A program made the position numbers and the translations under genes. Positions 1 through 8,038 of a stretch of DNA of 48,807 bases are shown here, piece after piece. The DNA is from Arthrobacter endolithicus (lineage in GTDB: Bacteria > Actinomycetota > Actinomycetes > Actinomycetales > Micrococcaceae). The stretch covers positions 1 through 48,807 of the forward strand of contig NZ_JAPNLH010000022.1 of the NCBI RefSeq assembly GCF_026627425.1, read 5' to 3'. The notes below the pieces were generated by a model. It did no database searches. It was not told the DNA's origin and saw only the letters and a program-made list of their open reading frames with translations. Every line of letters starts with the position of its first letter. The stretch's first letter is position 1.

Positions 1-211
1 CATAGGGAACCTTGGGCGCGGCCGGCTTTACAGGATCGGCAGGAGCAGCGGGAGTGGCCGGGTTCGCTGCGCCGCTGCCCTCGGGCTGACCGGTCCCGGG
101 AACAGGCCCGGGAACAGCGCCGGAGCCCAGGCCTGCGCGCTGGACCCGGCGCGGATACTTCGCGGTGATCGCGGCCAGCACCTGAGCCAGATTCTCCCGA
201 TCAATCTCCAC
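1..211 (-). CDS. Hypothetical protein, N-terminal part only (runs off the left edge)
   Basis: An open frame on the minus strand begins at a GTG at 211 (another in-frame GTG lies at 217), reads MEIDRENLAQVLAAI and then becomes rich in Pro, Ala and Gly (many PGPVPG and PATPAAPAD-like stretches) before leaving the window. The first 25 residues look like an amphipathic helix with KYPRR; the rest looks like a disordered linker. The purine-rich stretch GAGGGTGG lies about 10 to 20 bases upstream. I do not recognise the family and cannot assign a function. Real coding is supported only by the open frame and codon bias; a shifted frame over the same bases is also open, so confidence is low. Confidence 0.35.
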   Translation of the reverse strand, partial: MEIDRENLAQVLAAITAKYPRRVQRAGLGSGAVPGPVPGTGQPEGSGAANPATPAAPADPVKPAAPKVPY

Positions 212-648
212 GCCCACCCACCACCCTCAACCCACAAACCCAGCAACCCAAACCCGGCAACCTGCACCAGCAACCCGTACCAGCAAAAACCGGGAAATCC
301 CCCTGATCTCCAACTACTACAAGGCTACGAGCAGGCACTGACATCATCAGGACAAAAAGACCCCAAAACCGGCCCCTGCGGAAAAGAATTTCGAAAAACT
401 TTTCCGGCCATTCGCTATGTGCCAAAGGAGTAACTCGGCTGTTTCTGAAAGCCCCCCGATCCTACCGCCGTGCTGATCGCCGGGACACTGCTGCATTTGC
501 ATTTGGTGCTGGACTGCTGCAAGCTTTTAAAGGCCCGTTTCGAAGCGGGCCTTCTTTTGCCTTCCACAGCGTCGCCTTGGACACAGAAGATTTTGGCGTT
601 GCGGTCCACCGACCTATGCCGACACGACCAGCGAATACGGAAGTCACA
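212..648. other. Gene-free stretch with one terminator
   Basis: No convincing gene lies between the partial gene at the left edge and the small gene at 649. The first part (220-300) is a T-poor run of AACCC-like words. A clear terminator hairpin sits at 530-553. No tRNA or known RNA was recognised upstream of it, but a small untranslated transcript ending at that terminator is possible. Confidence 0.5.
528..559 (+). terminator. Intrinsic terminator
   Basis: The arms AAGGCCCG (530-537) and CGGGCCTT (546-553) form a perfect 8-bp stem around an 8-base loop, followed by CTTTTG. The orientation is best for plus-strand transcripts. No plus-strand gene is visible immediately upstream, so what it terminates is unknown. 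Confidence 0.7.
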
Positions 649-864
649 ATGATTGAAACAGCCACTGATCTCACCTTTCGGGTCAAGGTCACAGACAAAG
701 CCACCATGGATGCGGAACTTAATGCCGCCGTCGACATGACACGCGAAAAAGCCATGCGGGACCGCCACGGCGTTCTGATCACCCGGCATGCTTCAGACTC
801 GTTCACGGTCGCCGTCAGCGCAGAAGTTCCCTACGGGATTACTCAGGAAAAGCACGAATGGTAG
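649..864 (+). CDS. Small hypothetical protein, 71 aa
   Basis: The ATG at 649 opens a 71-residue frame (MIETATDLTFRVKVT...). It has alternating hydrophobic and charged residues, no signal peptide, no membrane segment and no cysteine. The stretch DRHGVLITRHASDSFTVAVS looks like two beta strands, and the C-terminus is hydrophilic (EKHEW). I recognise it only as the sort of small cytoplasmic protein common in Arthrobacter genomes. The frame is also open upstream to 577, but the region upstream of 649 lacks a better start. Its 3' end overlaps the 3' end of the convergent acetyltransferase gene by 26 bp. Confidence 0.55.
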   Translation: MIETATDLTFRVKVTDKATMDAELNAAVDMTREKAMRDRHGVLITRHASDSFTVAVSAEVPYGITQEKHEW

Positions 865-1432
865 GAGCCTCGGACTGTCTCCAGTCCTTCGCCAGCACGG
901 CGTAGATCAGTTCGCTGGTCCATTCGCCTTTCAGGAAATAGTTTTCGGCCAAGAGTGCTTCCCTGCGCATACCCAAACGTTTACAAACTGCCGCAGAGGC
1001 CGTGTTGCGCTCGTCCAATCTTGCCTGGACGCGGTGGAAGTTCAGTTGACCAAACGCCAACTCCAGGACGGCTGCCGCCGCCTCGGTGGCGAAACCGTTG
1101 CCCTGTGCATCGGGGATAAGGGTCCAGCCGATCTCGCCCGTCTTCGGCTGGGCTTCCGCACCAAGGTCCCATTTCAGCGCGATTTCGCCCACAAAGCCGG
1201 GTTCGTCCGCTCTTTCAATGGCGAACGAAGCCCAGTCCCCGGGTTTGTCGAAGCCGGAGTCCACGTACATGGCGATTCGAGCCATGCACTCGGTATAGGA
1301 CCGGGGTTCGTTCAGCAGATAGCGAGCGGTCTCCGGGAGCGACTGGTAGGCGAAAAACGGGTCAAGATCCGCTCCGGTGAAACGACGTAATTTCAGACGT
1401 TCCGTGGTCGGGGGCAAAGGGTAGGCAGCCAT
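839..1432 (-). CDS. GNAT family N-acetyltransferase, RimJ/RimL type
   Basis: This 197-aa protein has the layout of the Acetyltransf_3 group, which moves an acetyl group from acetyl-CoA to an amino group, often a protein N-terminus. It begins with the typical TERLKLRRFTGADLDPFF, carries the acetyl-CoA loop in DAQGNGFATEA near the middle, and ends with NTASAAVCKRLGMRREALL, the conserved asparagine/cysteine helix. The substrate cannot be told from sequence. The ATG at 1432 lies 7 bases downstream of TACGCT (minus strand, 1445-1440), a good -10 box, so the mRNA is probably leaderless. It converges on the small gene ending at 864. Confidence 0.85.
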   Translation of the reverse strand: MAAYPLPPTTERLKLRRFTGADLDPFFAYQSLPETARYLLNEPRSYTECMARIAMYVDSGFDKPGDWASFAIERADEPGFVGEIALKWDLGAEAQPKTGEIGWTLIPDAQGNGFATEAAAAVLELAFGQLNFHRVQARLDERNTASAAVCKRLGMRREALLAENYFLKGEWTSELIYAVLAKDWRQSEAPTIRAFPE

Positions 1433-1557
1433 GATCTTTAGCGTACCGGCTTCGGTTGCGTGAGATTGCTCTCTTTTCCAAATGTTAGGGCGTAGCGGAG
1501 CCGTTACGCTGAAAGCTGTTGCATGCCTGATGTTGCTGTCTTTGTAGAAGAGCGATC

Positions 1558-2658
1558 ATGAATATCCTGCGGTTGCCAGATGCCCCCGACGGCGCCCCTG
1601 TCAGGTCCCGGCCAGATCGGCCGTTCCAGGCATCGGGTGTGTGGCGCCGGGTCAGCCGCCGGTCCGTGCTGAAGGCCGGCAGCGCGGCAGGCCTTGCAGC
1701 CTTTGCAGCCGTATCGGCCGCCGGAATCCTGACGGCAGCGGAAGGACTGCTCGCCGCTCGGCGGCTTATGCCAAGGGGACCGGTCAATATCCTCAGGCCA
1801 GCGCAGTTGTTCGGAAGCGGAGCCGATGAGGATTTGATCACGCTTGCCTTGCTCGGTGATTCTCTGGCGGCGGGGTTCGGGGTCGGGACGCCCGAGGAGA
1901 CCGTAGGCGTCCTGCTGTCCAGCGGGCTGGCAACGGCGGCCGGCCGCCCAGTGAAGCTGCAGAATTTCGCCGTTTTCGGCGCCGAATCGTCCGACCTTCC
2001 GACCCAGCTTGCGCAGGTGTGCAGAGCTGGCATTTATCCGGATGTAGCCCTCATTATCGTCGGCGGTAATGACGTCCTGCACCTGCGCAGAATTGATGCT
2101 GCTCTTTCGTCGCTGGCCGGCACGGTGCGGGAACTACGGCGGCTTGGCTGCCAGGTGGTGGTGGGTACCTGCCCGGATATGGGTACCGTGGGTCCGATCC
2201 CCCAACCCCTGAGGTTCCTTGCCCATTGGGTCAGTCGGCTGCTGGCAACGGGCCAGACGATAGTGGTGCTGCGCAACGGTGGCCGGACGGTTTCGCTGGG
2301 CGATTTAGTCGGGCCGGCGTTTCGGATGGAACCTGCACTGATGTTTTCCCCCGATCGGTTGCACCCGTCGGCGCGTGGTTATGCGGAGGCGACCCGTGTC
2401 CTGCTGCCGAGCGTAATGGCTGCCGCCGGATACGGTGTGGAAGCGTCAGGGAGGGTGCCGCACCGGGTCTACGACAAAAGTCAACGCCGGCCGCTGGCTT
2501 GGTTTGCGTTCAAAGCCTCCCGTCGCGCCGGCGTCGAGGTCAGCACCGTCAAAGCGGCCGACGGCGGCAGCGTTGCCGTGAGAACCCGAACGGCAGGTCG
2601 GTCAACCAGCCGGATCCGTCGCTTGGTTCGGCCGTTTCGATCACTCACGGCAGAGTAG
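1558..2658 (+). CDS. Secreted SGNH/GDSL-family hydrolase with twin-arginine-like signal
   Basis: This is a 366-aa serine esterase-type hydrolase. The N-terminus holds SRRSVLKAG (residues 33-41) followed by an Ala-rich hydrophobic run, matching a Tat export signal, so the enzyme probably acts outside the membrane. SGNH blocks are visible in order: GDSLAAGFG (100-108, nucleophile Ser102), the block II glycine in VFGAES (about 141), GGND (169-172, with Asn171), and DRLHPS (266-271, catalytic Asp266 and His269). The last 80 residues are basic and Ser/Thr/Arg-rich. The substrate is unknown; lipid or cell-wall ester hydrolysis is inference. An AGAAGAG ribosome site precedes the ATG. Confidence 0.85.
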   Translation: MNILRLPDAPDGAPVRSRPDRPFQASGVWRRVSRRSVLKAGSAAGLAAFAAVSAAGILTAAEGLLAARRLMPRGPVNILRPAQLFGSGADEDLITLALLGDSLAAGFGVGTPEETVGVLLSSGLATAAGRPVKLQNFAVFGAESSDLPTQLAQVCRAGIYPDVALIIVGGNDVLHLRRIDAALSSLAGTVRELRRLGCQVVVGTCPDMGTVGPIPQPLRFLAHWVSRLLATGQTIVVLRNGGRTVSLGDLVGPAFRMEPALMFSPDRLHPSARGYAEATRVLLPSVMAAAGYGVEASGRVPHRVYDKSQRRPLAWFAFKASRRAGVEVSTVKAADGGSVAVRTRTAGRSTSRIRRLVRPFRSLTAE

Positions 2659-2716
2659 TTCTCGGCCAGGTAGGCCCGGTCGGTGCCTTGTTGCAGGCCG
2701 AGGGTCGTCTTTAGAG

Positions 2717-4735
2717 CTATGGTGCTGTGCCTGCGTAGATAAAGCTGTCCCGGGCAGCCCAGTTGATGCCGTCGACTGCGGGACCCGAGACTACGACACC
2801 TGTGCCGCTCACCACTACACCAGAGGCGGAGTTCCAGGTATACCGGGTGAGAGCACCAGTGGTATCCCCAAAGTAAATTCTGGTGCCGTCAATGAAAGTG
2901 GAGCGGGTGCTGGCGAATTTGGAGCCGTTCGAGGCGGTGAATCGAGTGGCACCGATGATGGTGCTCTGCGGCTCGAAGTAGCGGTAGTACAGATTCGAGC
3001 TTCCCGAGACGGTGTAATAGAGCCTTGCTGTGACCCGGTCGTAGAACATCGAGGTCATGACCTGCAGGTCTGCAACGAAGGCCGGCAGGTTGTTTAGCTC
3101 GATGGTGCTGGCAGTGCCCAGTGTGGTGCCGTTAAAGGTCTGGGCCCGGAGCGTTCCATCGGAGCGGGCCGAGTAGAGTTTGCCGTCCAGCATGAACAGC
3201 CCGCGCACGGTGGAGAAGTCAGTGTTGGTGGAGAGATTGCTCGAAGAGGTGACGGAGGCGCCGCTGAACTCCCTGCGGACGAGCGAGGCGGGCGGCAGTG
3301 TGCGGCCCTTGTCATCCTTGGCACCGCCCGCAGCAAAGACGGTTCCCGGCAGTTGTCCCGCCGCTTCCGGCGGCATGGCGAACCCCCCGGTTACGGGCAT
3401 GAACGCCATCCGCCCGTGGTACTGGTAGCCAGAGATCCGGTCAGTGTCGCTGCCGATCCACAGTCCGGCATCTGTGGCCCAGAAGGAGTAGACACCGTAG
3501 CCGCGGGTGCGGCCTGGATTCCATGTGGTCGGTATGCCAGTGCGTGGATCCAGGGCCGCCAGTCCTTCACGGTTGACGGCGCCGGGTCCGACGGCGTCGC
3601 CGACGAACGGGTTATTGAGGTAGCTGAAGTGTCCGCCGACGTAAACAGCGGCGCTGGTGACTGCAATCCGGGTGATGGTGTCGCCGCCGGTGTAGTCGAT
3701 CCAGGTCGGCTGCTGGTTAGCACCCGTGGTGACGATGTTCCAGCGCGAACTCGCATCACACATGGTGTTCGCGTAGTAGGAGCCTGTGGTGGCGACCGCA
3801 AAAAACGTGCCGTCCGGCGAGATATCGATGTCGCGCATGTAACTCTCGAACTTGGTGTTGCACAGCGGTTCGAACCGGGTGGTGGACCAGTTCGACAGGG
3901 ACGTCGGGGACGTGGTGAGATCCGCCATGAAGATTTGGGTGCGTGAGGCGCCGTTGACGACCGTGAAGTTGCCGACAGCGACCAGCTTGGACCCATCAGG
4001 GGTGATGTCTGCCCGCAGGATGGAGAGGGCTCCGCCGTTGCGGGGTCCGCTGATGTCCAGCCGGACCTCCGGCAGCTGTGCACCGGTGACCGGGTTAACG
4101 GCCGCGAGCAGGGGCCAGGGCTTGCCGGCAACGTTGTTGAACCGGCCGGTGAGGTAGAGCTTGCCGTTGCGCTGCATAACCTGATGGACGCGCCCGTCGA
4201 AGGCTGGCGTCTTGAAGCTCGTGTCCCGCGCTCCGGTGGTGACGTCGAGCTTGGCCACGGCGCGCTGGGTGCTGCCGTTAACGGTGGAGAATCCGCCGGC
4301 GATCCATACTTGGTTGCTGGTGCCGCCGACGGCGAGCACATCTATGACCTCACCGTTGACGGCGGGAGCGAAGGAAGTGATCTTGCCGGTGGAAAAGTTG
4401 AAAGCAAAGATGTTCGTCCGCGCAAGGATTGTGGTGCTGGCCTGGGTGCGTACCTGGCTGAAGTTGCCGACAACGACGACGGTGTCGCCGACCTGGGCGA
4501 AGCCGCTGACGTAGCCGTCCAATACGTGCGGGGTGGTCTTGTTCGGCTGATCGCTGACCACCACGGATTGGTTCCCGGGCTGTAGGGCCGCGGCCGGGCT
4601 GGCCGGAACCAGCACCGCCAAGATCAGCGCAAGCACCACCAGGCACACCGTGCCTGCAAGGCCGGCTTCGGGACGATATCGACGGCGCCGGGCCGGCGTG
4701 ATGCACGCAATAGAGACATTTCCTGGAAGCAACAC
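2717..4735 (-). CDS. Secreted beta-propeller protein with GxF repeats
   Basis: This is a 672-aa exported protein. After a basic start (RRRRYR) comes a hydrophobic run and PASPAAALQ, a likely signal peptidase site near residue 50. The mature part is a repeat protein in which GNFSQV, GGFSTV, GRFNNV, GNFTVV and GHFSYL recur about every 45-70 residues, each after a hydrophobic beta strand. This is the pattern of delta-60/DUF5122-type propeller blades. There is no cell-wall anchor (no LPxTG) and no catalytic motif. The role is unknown; surface binding is only a guess. The GTG at 4735 is preceded by GAGGGAGAGGGG, a strong ribosome site. It is convergent with the hydrolase, with a 58-bp gap. Confidence 0.8.
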   Translation of the reverse strand: MLLPGNVSIACITPARRRRYRPEAGLAGTVCLVVLALILAVLVPASPAAALQPGNQSVVVSDQPNKTTPHVLDGYVSGFAQVGDTVVVVGNFSQVRTQASTTILARTNIFAFNFSTGKITSFAPAVNGEVIDVLAVGGTSNQVWIAGGFSTVNGSTQRAVAKLDVTTGARDTSFKTPAFDGRVHQVMQRNGKLYLTGRFNNVAGKPWPLLAAVNPVTGAQLPEVRLDISGPRNGGALSILRADITPDGSKLVAVGNFTVVNGASRTQIFMADLTTSPTSLSNWSTTRFEPLCNTKFESYMRDIDISPDGTFFAVATTGSYYANTMCDASSRWNIVTTGANQQPTWIDYTGGDTITRIAVTSAAVYVGGHFSYLNNPFVGDAVGPGAVNREGLAALDPRTGIPTTWNPGRTRGYGVYSFWATDAGLWIGSDTDRISGYQYHGRMAFMPVTGGFAMPPEAAGQLPGTVFAAGGAKDDKGRTLPPASLVRREFSGASVTSSSNLSTNTDFSTVRGLFMLDGKLYSARSDGTLRAQTFNGTTLGTASTIELNNLPAFVADLQVMTSMFYDRVTARLYYTVSGSSNLYYRYFEPQSTIIGATRFTASNGSKFASTRSTFIDGTRIYFGDTTGALTRYTWNSASGVVVSGTGVVVSGPAVDGINWAARDSFIYAGTAP

Positions 4736-4897
4736 GACAACCGGCCCCTCTCCCTCGCCGAATTATTGCGCTGCCCGCATCCGCACCGGGGCGCTTTTCC
4801 GGCTCATCACACAGAACTCTGACTGGTCCGGACGGGGCATGCCATAGGTAGTTCCGGCAAAATACTCGGTATTCCGGGTATTCTTACCCCGCCGTAG

Positions 4898-4957
4898 CAC
4901 CAGCCGTACTCCACCAGCCGTACTCCGCCAGCCGTAAATTCGCCAGCCGCGAAATGT
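4898..4957 (+). repeat. Tandem 14-15 bp repeat, four imperfect copies
   Basis: CACCAGCCGTACTC (4898-4911) is repeated exactly at 4912-4925. Two diverged copies, CGCCAGCCGTAAATT and CGCCAGCCGCGAAAT, follow to about 4957. The tract lies in the 296-bp gap between the propeller gene and the SRPBCC gene, upstream of the propeller gene. No gene is supported in this gap. Confidence 0.8.
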
Positions 4958-5031
4958 CCCGTTGTTGCCGGCCTGCGGGCAGCCATTCCAACACTCCCAG
5001 CTGACCAAGTGCTACCAGTCGGGGACCGGAA

Positions 5032-5595
5032 TCACGCCTCCACGGTGGCCTTGAAGGTCTTCAGCGTCTTCTTGATATTCCCGCTTTGAAACTGGGCAAA
5101 TGTCCGGCCACCGGTGACAACGGCGTCAAAGCCCCTGGCCAGCAGGTCCGGCCATCCACGCCTATCGTCAGTCCAGCTTTCCGTAACGCGGGTCAGTGTA
5201 TCCGCTGCTTCGAAGCGGTATTCCCAGGTCGCGATCGGTCCGCGCAGGCGGGGAGTTTTTGCGCCGATAGCGTGCACCCTGAATTCGAAGCGCAGACCGG
5301 GGTCAGCAGCCGTGACAGTGCATCGCGTAGTCCAGCCGAAACGCCCGCGTTTATTGCGCCCGTCAAATACCATCCCCACATATGCCGCCGCCACGCCGCC
5401 CTCGTGTTCGACTTCGCTGCCGCCACCGCCGGTCTGTCCACAGTGGACAGTGGCGCCTAAGTTCTCCGGGCTCCACTGTCCCATCCGCGTGACATCGCTG
5501 ATCCGTTCGTAGAGGGAAAAGGGATCAGCGCGGATGAGGATGCTCTCTGAAACGGTGAACGTGCGTTTCACGCGGGGACTCCCTTGGTAGGCCAT
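5032..5595 (-). CDS. SRPBCC family protein (polyketide cyclase/START-like fold)
   Basis: This is a 187-aa single-domain protein. The start of the fold reads VSESILIRADPFSLYERISDVTRMGQWSPE, the usual first strand and helix of the SRPBCC superfamily with the conserved W-SPE turn. The middle carries strands such as RCTVTAADPGLRFEF and ATWEYRFEAADTLTRVTESW, and a C-terminal helix closes the ligand cavity. Members bind hydrophobic ligands or act on lipids; the ligand cannot be predicted here. There is no signal peptide. The gene is divergent from the epimerase-like gene at 5682, with 86 bp between starts. Confidence 0.8.
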   Translation of the reverse strand: MAYQGSPRVKRTFTVSESILIRADPFSLYERISDVTRMGQWSPENLGATVHCGQTGGGGSEVEHEGGVAAAYVGMVFDGRNKRGRFGWTTRCTVTAADPGLRFEFRVHAIGAKTPRLRGPIATWEYRFEAADTLTRVTESWTDDRRGWPDLLARGFDAVVTGGRTFAQFQSGNIKKTLKTFKATVEA

Positions 5596-5668
5596 TGAGC
5601 GTCACCTTACAGCGTCGAAGAGACCCACGATGGACGGGTTGGGCCCGTCGGGTTGCCGCCCATCACCG

Positions 5669-5674
5669 TAGACT
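5669..5674 (+). promoter_or_regulatory. -10 box of a leaderless promoter
   Basis: TAGACT lies exactly 7 bases before the ATG at 5682, so transcription probably begins on the A of the start codon. No Shine-Dalgarno sequence is present. The -35 region is poor. Confidence 0.6.
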
Positions 5675-5681
5675 GTCCTAC

Positions 5682-6542
5682 ATGACGGTGCTTATGGCGG
5701 GATGTGGTGATTTGGGCACCGAGGCAGGACTACGCTTCGCCGCTGCCGGCCATCGAGTTTTGGGTTGGCGCCGCCATCCGCAAAACCTTCCCGCCGCCAT
5801 CGAAGGCTCCGCTGTGGACCTAACGCAGGCTCTGCCGCCGGTTCCGCCCGAAACCCGCATCGTCGTCGTCGCGGCGGCTGCCAGTCAACGAACGGTGGAA
5901 GCGTACCAGGCCGCCTACGTGGATGTGCTGACCAATGTCCTTGATGCACTGGACCGCGACGACGTCCGGCCCGCTCGGATTCTCTTCATCTCCTCCACCG
6001 CTGTGTACGGGGATTCCGGCGGCGGCTACATCGACGAGAGCACAGCAGCGGAGCCGACGACGGCGACCGCCAGGGTGCTGCGGACGGCGGAGGAACTGCT
6101 GCACGCACGGCAACCGGACGCCGTCGTACTCCGCCTTGCCGGGATTTACGGACCGGGCCGGACGATGCTGATAAATCAGGTCCGCAAGGGCACCGCCAGG
6201 CGCCCGGACCAGCCGCAGTTCACCAACCGCATCCACCGCGATGACGCAGCTGCCGCCATTGTCCATCTGACAACCGGCGTGACCGAGCCGGCCAACACGT
6301 ATATCGGCGCCGATGACTGCCCGGCGGAACTGGGCGAGGTACTGAGTTTTCTGGCCGCTGAACTTGGCCAGCGGATGCCGCCGAAGGAAGCCGGGGCGGC
6401 CAGTGCCACTAACGCGGCCCCACGCGCCAACAAGCGCTGCAGCAACGCACTGCTCCGCAGCACTGGCTTTGAGCTTGCTTACCCGAGCTACCGGGAAGGG
6501 TACCGCGCCGTGCTGGCCGGCCAAGGAATTCACCACAGTTGA
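5682..6542 (+). CDS. NAD-dependent epimerase/SDR-like oxidoreductase (YeeZ-like)
   Basis: This 286-aa Rossmann-fold protein starts MTVLMAGCGDLGTEAGLRFAA, giving a GxxxLG dinucleotide-binding loop in the first 15 residues. Later it has ISSTAVYGD, the extended-SDR serine/tyrosine region, RLAGIYGPGR and HRDDAAAAI, all typical of the atypical YeeZ-type branch of NAD-dependent epimerases. The substrate is unknown. The frame is open back to 5595, but the Rossmann loop begins right at 5682 and a -10 box sits 7 bases upstream, so I place the start there. It converges on the gene at 6600-7580. Confidence 0.8.
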   Translation: MTVLMAGCGDLGTEAGLRFAAAGHRVLGWRRHPQNLPAAIEGSAVDLTQALPPVPPETRIVVVAAAASQRTVEAYQAAYVDVLTNVLDALDRDDVRPARILFISSTAVYGDSGGGYIDESTAAEPTTATARVLRTAEELLHARQPDAVVLRLAGIYGPGRTMLINQVRKGTARRPDQPQFTNRIHRDDAAAAIVHLTTGVTEPANTYIGADDCPAELGEVLSFLAAELGQRMPPKEAGAASATNAAPRANKRCSNALLRSTGFELAYPSYREGYRAVLAGQGIHHS

Positions 6543-6599
6543 TCGTTGTTCCAGGCGTGCACCTGATGGATGGGACCGAACGCAAGCCCGGCCAGCTCG

Positions 6600-7580
6600 T
6601 CAATGGCTGTCGGCGCCGGGTGTTCGGGCCAGCTGCCCGGCGTCGCGGAGCCACCGCACCGCTTCGGCAACGGCCTGTAGGGACGTGTACCGCGGCACGT
6701 AGCCCAGCAACTGCGCGGCCTTGGCGATACTCATGGAGGGACTGCGCGAGATGTGCTCGTAGGTAACGTCGGCGTGCCCGGCGGAGGTCATCTGCCGGAA
6801 CTGCTCAAACGGCACAAACTCAAGGTTCGCTTCCTTCCCGGACCAGCGGGCCGCCGCCTCCGCGAAGCCGCGAAGCGTCAGCGCCCGTGGGGAAACGATG
6901 TGGAAGCTTTCACCGATGGCCGACGGCGGCGGGTCCAGAGCGAGCGTGAAGGCCTGGGCAACGTCGTCGGCATGGACGTGGTGCACCGTTTCGAGGCCGA
7001 AGTTCGGCAGCGTGACGCGCTCGCCCGCCGCCAGCCGCTGCCAGATGCCGGGATCCAGATTTCCCGCAGGATTGATCACCGGCCATCCCGGCCCACTGAT
7101 ATGTCCCGGATGTAAAACGACTGAGCGAAGGTTGCGACTGCGGGATTCGTCGTGTAAAACCGTTTCAATGGCCGCCTTGCCGATGCCGTAGGAGCCAAGG
7201 GGATGGCGCGGCGCGTCCTCCGTTACCGGCACCTCCGCCGCTGGCCCGTGCACCCAGATGCTCCCGCAGGACAGCAGCATGGTCCCGCTCCTGCGCAGCG
7301 GTTCCACGAGCTGCCGGGCCGACTCGGGCGTGAAACACACCATGTCGACGACGACGTCGGCTTTCAGATCCGCTATCCGGCCGGCGAAAGTGCCGGCCGC
7401 GTCCTCCGCCTCGCGGTCTGCGGTTATCCGCACCACCTGCTGCCATGCCGGGTCCGCGCGGTACGGGGACCGCAGCCCCCTGCTCATCGCCAGAACTTCA
7501 TGTCCCGCGCCGACAAGCCGCGGAATCAGGTAGCTGCCCACATGACCGGTGGCGCCGATGACGACAATTCTCATGGTCAC
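6600..7580 (-). CDS. NAD-dependent epimerase/dehydratase family protein
   Basis: This is a 326-aa extended SDR. The N-terminus MRIVVIGATGHVGSYLIPRL carries the GxTGxxG NAD(P)-binding loop. The middle holds LLSCGSIWVHG (catalytic serine region) and SYGIGKAAIE, which is the YxxxK active-site pair. LHPGHISGPG and HHVHADDVAQAF complete the family pattern. It resembles proteins annotated as nucleoside-diphosphate-sugar epimerases, but the substrate is open. The true start may be the ATG coding MRIVV, two codons downstream. The stop is 57 bp from the stop of the convergent YeeZ-like gene. It is unrelated in detail to that neighbour although both are SDRs. Confidence 0.85.
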   Translation of the reverse strand: MTMRIVVIGATGHVGSYLIPRLVGAGHEVLAMSRGLRSPYRADPAWQQVVRITADREAEDAAGTFAGRIADLKADVVVDMVCFTPESARQLVEPLRRSGTMLLSCGSIWVHGPAAEVPVTEDAPRHPLGSYGIGKAAIETVLHDESRSRNLRSVVLHPGHISGPGWPVINPAGNLDPGIWQRLAAGERVTLPNFGLETVHHVHADDVAQAFTLALDPPPSAIGESFHIVSPRALTLRGFAEAAARWSGKEANLEFVPFEQFRQMTSAGHADVTYEHISRSPSMSIAKAAQLLGYVPRYTSLQAVAEAVRWLRDAGQLARTPGADSH

Positions 7581-7606
7581 TTCCTGACGGCCCTTCGGCC
7601 GGTAGG

Positions 7607-7680
7607 GTCCGGTCCGGTATGGCCCGGTCTGATGGGGTACGGCCCGATGGGGTCCGGCCCGAGAGGCCCTGTCCGGTGGG
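7607..7680 (+). repeat. Degenerate GGTCCGGYATGG repeat tract
   Basis: The words GGTCCGG, GGCCCGGTCTGATGGGG, GGCCCGATGGGG and GTCCGGCCCGAGAGG recur in about 75 bases. The tract is noncoding and lies upstream of the epimerase gene at 7580, just past the end of the small gene at 7689. No clean period can be given. Confidence 0.5.
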
Positions 7681-7688
7681 CACCGCCG

Positions 7689-7892
7689 TTACCGGCGGAG
7701 AACGCTTTCTTCGCCGTCCAGGAACTCATCCTCGATGTCCCAGTCAACCTCTATGGCGGTTACCTCGGCATAATCATTGGCCGGGTCTTCGTCCCGAAAG
7801 TGACCCGGCGGCAGATACCGGCGTGTGGCCGGAGCTGGTAGGGATTCAAGCTCTGCGGGGAGGGGTGGGCGGCCTGTCATTTCCGGTGCCAT
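7689..7892 (-). CDS. Small acidic hypothetical protein, 67 aa
   Basis: The ATG at 7892 is preceded by GGAG 7 bases upstream. The product begins MAPEMTGRPPLPAELESLP and ends in a strongly acidic segment (EVDWDIEDEFLDGEESVLRR). No cysteine, signal or membrane segment is seen. It resembles small conserved proteins of unknown function in Arthrobacter relatives. A much longer frame over the same bases (to 8684) runs antisense-like through the mannosyltransferase gene and is not believable as coding. The gene lies downstream of the MptB-like gene on the same strand with a 146-bp gap. Confidence 0.6.
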   Translation of the reverse strand: MAPEMTGRPPLPAELESLPAPATRRYLPPGHFRDEDPANDYAEVTAIEVDWDIEDEFLDGEESVLRR

Positions 7893-8038
7893 GAGGTGTC
7901 TCCAACCGTGGGCGGGACGAACGGTGCTGTCAACGCGGCCCGGTGCTGGCCTGCTGCCTGACCATCCGGTACGGCCCAGCACATCACGGCCCACCGGTGC
8001 CGTCAACCCCGCTGCCGTCCTTGGCCCAGCAGTCGGAG

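Noticed and set aside
470-652. Short plus-strand frame over the terminator at 530
   Set aside because: It reads through the hairpin and has low-quality sequence (LLHLHLVLDCCKLL).
4763-5008. 81-codon minus-strand frame between the propeller and SRPBCC genes
   Set aside because: Trp/Arg/Gly-rich, covers the tandem repeat, no ribosome site; judged noncoding.
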